Shown here piece after piece: positions 5,544 to 9,440 of a stretch of DNA of 9,440 nucleotides. The notes under the pieces are model-generated. The model saw nothing but the letters and a program-made list of their open reading frames with translations. It did not search any database and was not told where the DNA came from. This stretch comes from Ruminiclostridium sp. (lineage in GTDB: Bacteria; Bacillota_A; Clostridia; Oscillospirales; Ruminococcaceae). The stretch's first letter is position 1, and each line of letters begins with the position of its first letter. The stretch lies in contig JAFZOA010000124.1 of assembly GCA_017550775.1 (NCBI GenBank), positions 1 to 9,440 on the forward strand, written 5' to 3'. Both the position numbers and the translations under genes were made by a program.

Positions 5544-8345
5544 TTATTGCTTTGGCATAAATTCCAGGATCTCGTCGTCGTCGGAAGTGTCTTCTCCGGA
5601 TGTCTCACCGCCGGAAGGCACGCCCGCGGAAACAAGCGCCGATACAGCCTTACGATAGCTTTCCATAAATCCTGCGTGCTCCTTTTCTATGAGCTCAGTG
5701 TCGCCTTCATCCGCGGCTTTCTCAAGCATTGCGGCAGTATCCGCAAGCTCCTGAAGCCCTATGGTGCGTGACACGCTCTTGAGTGAGTGTACCCGTATGC
5801 CGTAGTTCTTCCAGTCGCCGTCGTCAAAGCTGCCGTTGATATCCCGCGTCTTACCGTCCGCGGCCTTTACATACTCGACAAGAAGGTCACGGTAAAGCTC
5901 CTCATTGTTATAGCAGAATCCGAGACCGCTCCGGACATCCACTCCCGCGCTTTCCAGCGCCTCGAACAGCGTTCCCGGCTTCTCCGTCGTCTTTACCGGT
6001 TCCGGCTTGACGGGAGCCTTCGCCGGACCTCGCTTCGCTTTATCATCATCCTGAACAGTTATGACCTTTTCCGCAGGCAGGAACCGCATAAGCATCTTTT
6101 TCAGCTCTTCACTGTCTATCGGCTTGGAGAGATAGTCGTTGAAGCCCTCTGCGATATAACGCTCCTTCGCGCCGGAGATAGCGTCCGCGGTAAGGCATAT
6201 CACCGGAATGGTAAGATCGTTGCCCTTGCCCCTCGCCCGGAGCTTGTGCATTGTCTCAACGCCGTCCATTTCCGGCATACGCTGATCCATAAGGATAGCG
6301 TCATAGCTTCTGACAAGCGTCATCTGGAGAGCTTCCGCACCGCTCTCCGCGGTATCTACCGCGATCTGCGTGTCTTTCAGCAGTCCCACGGCAACTATAA
6401 GGTTCATGCGGGTATCGTCAACTACAAGGATATGGGCATCGGGAGCGCGGAATATATTCTTATCGGCGCTTATCTCGGCAACGCTCTTCTCGAACTTCTC
6501 GCGGAAGTTCCCGATCGGTGCGGCGGATACTATCCTCTGGGGTATGCGCGCTGTGAAGACCGTTCCCTTGCCGTATTCGCTATCCACGCTTATGGTGCCG
6601 TTCATCATGGTAAGGAGACGGTGAGTTATCGCGAGCCCCAGCCCGGTGCCCTCGATAGTGCTGTTGTGTTCAAGATCCATTCTCTCGAACTTGCCGAAAA
6701 GCTTTCCTATGTCCTCTTTCTTGATACCGATACCGGTGTCTTTTACGGTTATGATAAGCTCCACGGTGCTTCCGGCCTGGTATCTCTGCTTGCCTCCGCC
6801 GAACACGGAAAGCGCCACGCTTCCCTTGTCGGTGTACTTCACCGCGTTATTGAGCAGGTTGGTCATGATCTGGCGTATGCGCACCTCGTCGCCGAACAGC
6901 TCGTCGGGTATATCCGCATCGCTGTCCGCGCGGAAATCAAGCCCCTTATCCTTCGCCCTGAACCGGACGGTGTTGCTTACGTCGTTGAGCACGGAGCTTA
7001 ACTTATACTCACGCTCCACAATCTCAAGCTTCCCCGCTTCTATCTTGGAGAAGTCGAGAATATCGTTGATTATGCAAAGAAGATTGTTCCCCGCGCTGTC
7101 GATGTTCGCGGCATAGCCGGTAATGTCCGAAAACACCTTCCGGGCTTCCTCCCTGTCCGTGGGGAGATCGTCCCGCGCCCGTATGCTCTCGGTCATTATC
7201 ATCTTGTTCATGCCTAACACCGCGTTTATAGGGGTGCGTATCTCGTGGCTCATGTTGGCGAGGAAGTCGCTCTTGGCGGCATTCGACCGCTCGGCTATCT
7301 GTGTTGCCTCACGGAGTTTGTTGTTCTCGAACACCTTCTGCTCGAAGTAAATGATGAACACCATTATGACCGCGAACACAGCCACTACCACCGCCGACAG
7401 GAACAGTACGATCGTGATGACGTTGTTCACAGCGGAACCGGATTCATCCTCAGCATTTTCCTCAGACTCTTCTTCATCCTCCGGCTCCTCCCCGTCGGAA
7501 GCTTCGTCTTCCGTGAGGACTTCTGTCTCGTACTCCTCACCGGGAAGGTCGGTAACCTCCTCCACGACAGAAACGCTCACTTCCTCCTTGAGAACGTCTC
7601 TTATCCAGCTCCCGAGCAGGATACCGCCCGCCGCGCCGAGCATTACGACCGTTATATATACGCCCTTCAGGATATTGCGGACCTTGTTGTCTAAATGAGA
7701 CTCCCGGTCGCTCTCGTCCTCCGGGTAGGTCTTCCTCACCGCCCGGAGTACCAGCAGGTAGCAAAGGCTGTTCATGATCGTGAACGGATAGTACAGATAC
7801 CATACCCAGCCGTCAAAGCAGGTGCTGGTCCACATTCCGAACTCGGTGATCATGTTGAGCAGCGCCGCAACGGAGAAATAGGGGAACTTCGCGCCGTTCT
7901 TGCGCTCCCGGATGTAGTACATGATGCCCTGTACCGAAAGACAGCTCACAACGGTGCATATCGTCACCTCATAGATGCTGTTGAAGCTGAACTCGATATC
8001 GAGATACAGCTTCAATTGCCACAGATTGAGCGGTATCGGAAGAAGCATGAGGGGGTGAAGGTACCTTCGCTCCTCCGGGCTCTTTATGATGAATGACAGG
8101 ATAGCAAGCACGAAAAAGCCCGCGTTCCAGCCGAAGTTCACCAGATCGCCGAAGCCGTCGGGGTCCTCTGTCATGATGATATAGTACGCCGACCAGAGAT
8201 AGCTGCTCAGCAGGTACGACGAATAAAGCACCGACGTGAGGAGCCAGCCTACCTTACGGTCGTTTATATACCTGGTAACGGACACCATCATCGCGAAGAA
8301 GATCACCAGCAGAGAAAATATATTGTCAACATAGTCCCAAAACAT
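5544..8345 (-). CDS. Hybrid sensor histidine kinase: 7TM, acidic loop, HisKA-HATPase-REC-Hpt
   Basis: This 933-aa membrane hybrid kinase is a paralogue of the 1524-aa protein. Approximate order: seven membrane segments (8-202); a charged cytoplasmic stretch (203-228); TM8 (229-247); an acidic, Glu/Asp-rich segment (253-305) predicted outside the membrane; TM9 (308-334); HisKA with H367 in MSHEIRTP; HATPase_c with N500, DTGIGI (536-541) and GTGLGL (566-571); REC with D643/D644, D687, T719 and K741; a Lys/Pro linker (764-790); and Hpt with H853 in RVHSLKS. All catalytic and relay residues are intact, so autophosphorylation and an H367-D687-H853 relay are expected. No Cache, PAS or HAMP domain is seen; the input is unknown. 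The start ATG has AGGGAG 8 nt upstream that begins inside the preceding regulator's stop codon, which suggests translational coupling. It ends in DDDEILEFMPKQ, a tail shared with its paralogue. Confidence 0.94.
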   Translation of the reverse strand: MFWDYVDNIFSLLVIFFAMMVSVTRYINDRKVGWLLTSVLYSSYLLSSYLWSAYYIIMTEDPDGFGDLVNFGWNAGFFVLAILSFIIKSPEERRYLHPLMLLPIPLNLWQLKLYLDIEFSFNSIYEVTICTVVSCLSVQGIMYYIRERKNGAKFPYFSVAALLNMITEFGMWTSTCFDGWVWYLYYPFTIMNSLCYLLVLRAVRKTYPEDESDRESHLDNKVRNILKGVYITVVMLGAAGGILLGSWIRDVLKEEVSVSVVEEVTDLPGEEYETEVLTEDEASDGEEPEDEEESEENAEDESGSAVNNVITIVLFLSAVVVAVFAVIMVFIIYFEQKVFENNKLREATQIAERSNAAKSDFLANMSHEIRTPINAVLGMNKMIMTESIRARDDLPTDREEARKVFSDITGYAANIDSAGNNLLCIINDILDFSKIEAGKLEIVEREYKLSSVLNDVSNTVRFRAKDKGLDFRADSDADIPDELFGDEVRIRQIMTNLLNNAVKYTDKGSVALSVFGGGKQRYQAGSTVELIITVKDTGIGIKKEDIGKLFGKFERMDLEHNSTIEGTGLGLAITHRLLTMMNGTISVDSEYGKGTVFTARIPQRIVSAAPIGNFREKFEKSVAEISADKNIFRAPDAHILVVDDTRMNLIVAVGLLKDTQIAVDTAESGAEALQMTLVRSYDAILMDQRMPEMDGVETMHKLRARGKGNDLTIPVICLTADAISGAKERYIAEGFNDYLSKPIDSEELKKMLMRFLPAEKVITVQDDDKAKRGPAKAPVKPEPVKTTEKPGTLFEALESAGVDVRSGLGFCYNNEELYRDLLVEYVKAADGKTRDINGSFDDGDWKNYGIRVHSLKSVSRTIGLQELADTAAMLEKAADEGDTELIEKEHAGFMESYRKAVSALVSAGVPSGGETSGEDTSDDDEILEFMPKQ

Positions 8346-8365
8346 TATAACGGCTCCCTTAGCAT
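8346..8365 (-). promoter_or_regulatory. Ribosome binding site of the 933-aa kinase, overlapping the regulator stop
   Basis: The minus strand reads TGC TAA GGGAGCCGTTATA ATG. The regulator's stop TAA forms part of the AAGGGAG Shine-Dalgarno, 8 nt before ATG. The two genes are 13 nt apart, leaving no room for a promoter or terminator between the coding regions, so they are almost certainly co-transcribed. Confidence 0.85.
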
Positions 8366-9384
8366 TCCTTCATTTTGTATTCCGTATCTTCGTCCATCAT
8401 TTCAATCATTATATTTGCAAACACGGGGTCGAACTGGGTACCTTTCCCGTTTTCGATCTCCTTTTTTACCACGTCCTGCGCAAGAATGCCGCGGTAGCTG
8501 CGGCGGCTCGTCATAGCGTCGTATGCGTCCGCGACCGCTATTATCCGTGCTTCCTCGGGGATATCCTTACCGACGAGCCTGTCCGGATACCCCGTCCCGT
8601 CATAGCGCTCGTGATGCCAGTGCGCGCCGATCATAAGATCGGGCATCTCCTGTATCTTCCTGAGTATGCGCGCGCCCATAGCTGGGTGCTCCTTTATCTT
8701 ACCGAACTCCTCGTCGGTAAGCCTTCCGGGCTTGTTTATCACCGCGTCCGGGACTCCGATCTTCCCGACATCATGCAGCAGCCCCATCATGTAGATCTTA
8801 TCGCAGCGCTCGGTATCATAGCCGTACCGCCGCGCTATCTCACGGGAATACTCCGCAACGCGTCCGGAATGACCGTTTGTATATGTATCCTTCGCGTCTA
8901 TCGCCTCGGCGAGCGTCTGAACAACGTGCAGGGAGAGGCTTTCGAGCTCCTTCGCCTTCTTCTCGACCTCATCCGTCTTTTTTCTGACCTCCGAAGCGAG
9001 ATCGCGCTGGAGCCGCACAAGCTCGATCGTGTGCGTAACGCGCAGCACAAGAACATCGGCGACGAAGGGCTTCTTTATGAAATCCATAGCCCCGAGCCGA
9101 AGTCCGCGTGTCTCGGATTCGGGCGTATCGTTGCCGGTAAGGAATATGACGGGTATATCCTCCTCGGGCGGGAGCTGTTTCTTAAGCCTTTCGAGCGTTT
9201 CAAAGCCGTCAAGACCCGGCATACGGATGTCGAGAAGGATAAGATCGGGTCGGTTGGTCTCTACATATTCAAGCAGAGCGGTACCGGATCTCAACGCTGT
9301 CACCCGCATATTATGCTCGCTAAGTATCTGTCCCGCCTGTATCAGGTTCGCTTTGTCGTCATCAACTACTACTATCCAGTCCAT
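8359..9384 (-). CDS. Response regulator with HD-GYP output (probable cyclic di-GMP phosphodiesterase)
   Basis: This is a 341-aa soluble protein. The N-terminal receiver domain (about 2-120) has the acidic pocket D8/D9, phosphoacceptor D52 in LLDIRMPG, T83 and K105 in KKP. A charged helical linker (about 121-165), probably coiled coil, joins it to an HD-GYP domain (about 150-335). That domain has H172, H204-D205 in LLHDVGK with K208, H233-P234, and the signature HHERYDGTGYP (257-267) followed by VADAYDAMTS (284-293). HD-GYP enzymes hydrolyse cyclic di-GMP at a metal centre, and the residues needed appear intact. Phosphorylation of D52 would be expected to modulate activity. It is the first gene in view of the minus-strand operon and the only stand-alone receiver, so it is the likely final acceptor for both downstream kinases. 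It has no DNA-binding domain. The start is supported by GGAGG five nt upstream of ATG. Confidence 0.95.
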   Translation of the reverse strand: MDWIVVVDDDKANLIQAGQILSEHNMRVTALRSGTALLEYVETNRPDLILLDIRMPGLDGFETLERLKKQLPPEEDIPVIFLTGNDTPESETRGLRLGAMDFIKKPFVADVLVLRVTHTIELVRLQRDLASEVRKKTDEVEKKAKELESLSLHVVQTLAEAIDAKDTYTNGHSGRVAEYSREIARRYGYDTERCDKIYMMGLLHDVGKIGVPDAVINKPGRLTDEEFGKIKEHPAMGARILRKIQEMPDLMIGAHWHHERYDGTGYPDRLVGKDIPEEARIIAVADAYDAMTSRRSYRGILAQDVVKKEIENGKGTQFDPVFANIMIEMMDEDTEYKMKEC

Positions 9385-9440
9385 AATTTCCTCCGCTACC
9401 GCTGTGCCGTACTGAAACGCGGCGGAACAGCGGTACTACA
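9385..9440 (-). promoter_or_regulatory. Leader of the HD-GYP regulator: strong RBS and a 9-bp inverted repeat
   Basis: On the minus strand GCGGAGGAAATT precedes ATG, with GGAGG (9394-9390) at 5 nt, a good Shine-Dalgarno. Just upstream, TACCGCTGT and ACAGCGGTA form a perfect 9-bp inverted repeat (9427-9435 and 9397-9405). After one mismatch, three further pairs can form. There is no T-run after it in the window, so it is not a plain terminator for this strand. It could be a leader stem-loop or a dyad operator; the promoter is not visible within the remaining bases. Confidence 0.6.

Noticed and set aside
5787..7001. Long open frame (404 codons) on the plus strand opposite the 933-aa kinase
   Set aside because: It lies wholly antisense to a gene with full-length domain and motif support. 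Its translation shows no recognisable domain and has the skew expected of a shadow frame, with no convincing ribosome binding site seen.
9385..9440. Cyclic di-GMP riboswitch ahead of the HD-GYP gene
   Set aside because: Only 56 nt are available and they do not show the conserved core; a single inverted repeat is not enough.

Overview
The window looks like chromosomal DNA of a fermentative Firmicute, most likely class Clostridia and possibly a Ruminococcus-like Oscillospiraceae. The evidence is the membrane-bound hybrid kinases with C-terminal Hpt domains, the HD-GYP response regulator, the SpoIIE-type phosphatase, strong Shine-Dalgarno sites, and intergenic short-period repeats of the GTTTACA and CAATTGA kind. 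The taxonomy is inference. No phage, insertion sequence, rRNA, tRNA or CRISPR locus was seen.

Layout from left to right: (1) 1-486, plus strand, the C-terminal 161 residues of a SpoIIE/PP2C-type serine phosphatase cut by the window edge. (2) 495-529, a strong hairpin with A and T tracts on its two sides, serving as a bidirectional terminator between convergent genes. (3) 552-5126, minus strand, a 1524-residue hybrid histidine kinase with two Cache sensors. It also has an internal degenerate HisKA domain that lacks the phosphoacceptor histidine. (4) 5127-5543, a non-coding block built of four 62-63-bp direct repeats, a decayed copy and an inverted copy, each carrying a small GC hairpin. (5) 5544-8345, minus strand, a 933-residue hybrid kinase that is a paralogue of the first. 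(6) 8359-9384, minus strand, a 341-residue REC-HD-GYP response regulator. (7) 9385-9440, its leader, with a good ribosome binding site and a 9-bp inverted repeat.

The three minus-strand genes run in the order regulator, 933-aa kinase, 1524-aa kinase. The first two are only 13 nt apart, and no U-run terminator is visible before the third, so one transcription unit is plausible. Both kinases carry every residue needed for a His-Asp-His relay (HisKA His, REC Asp, Hpt His). The only stand-alone receiver in view belongs to the HD-GYP protein, a family that hydrolyses cyclic di-GMP. The simplest model is two membrane sensors feeding one cyclic di-GMP phosphodiesterase: one sensor has two probable amino-acid-binding Cache domains, the other an acidic extracytoplasmic loop in their place.

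The most unusual items are the tandem pseudo-kinase/kinase architecture of the 1524-aa protein and the structured repeat block between the two kinase genes.
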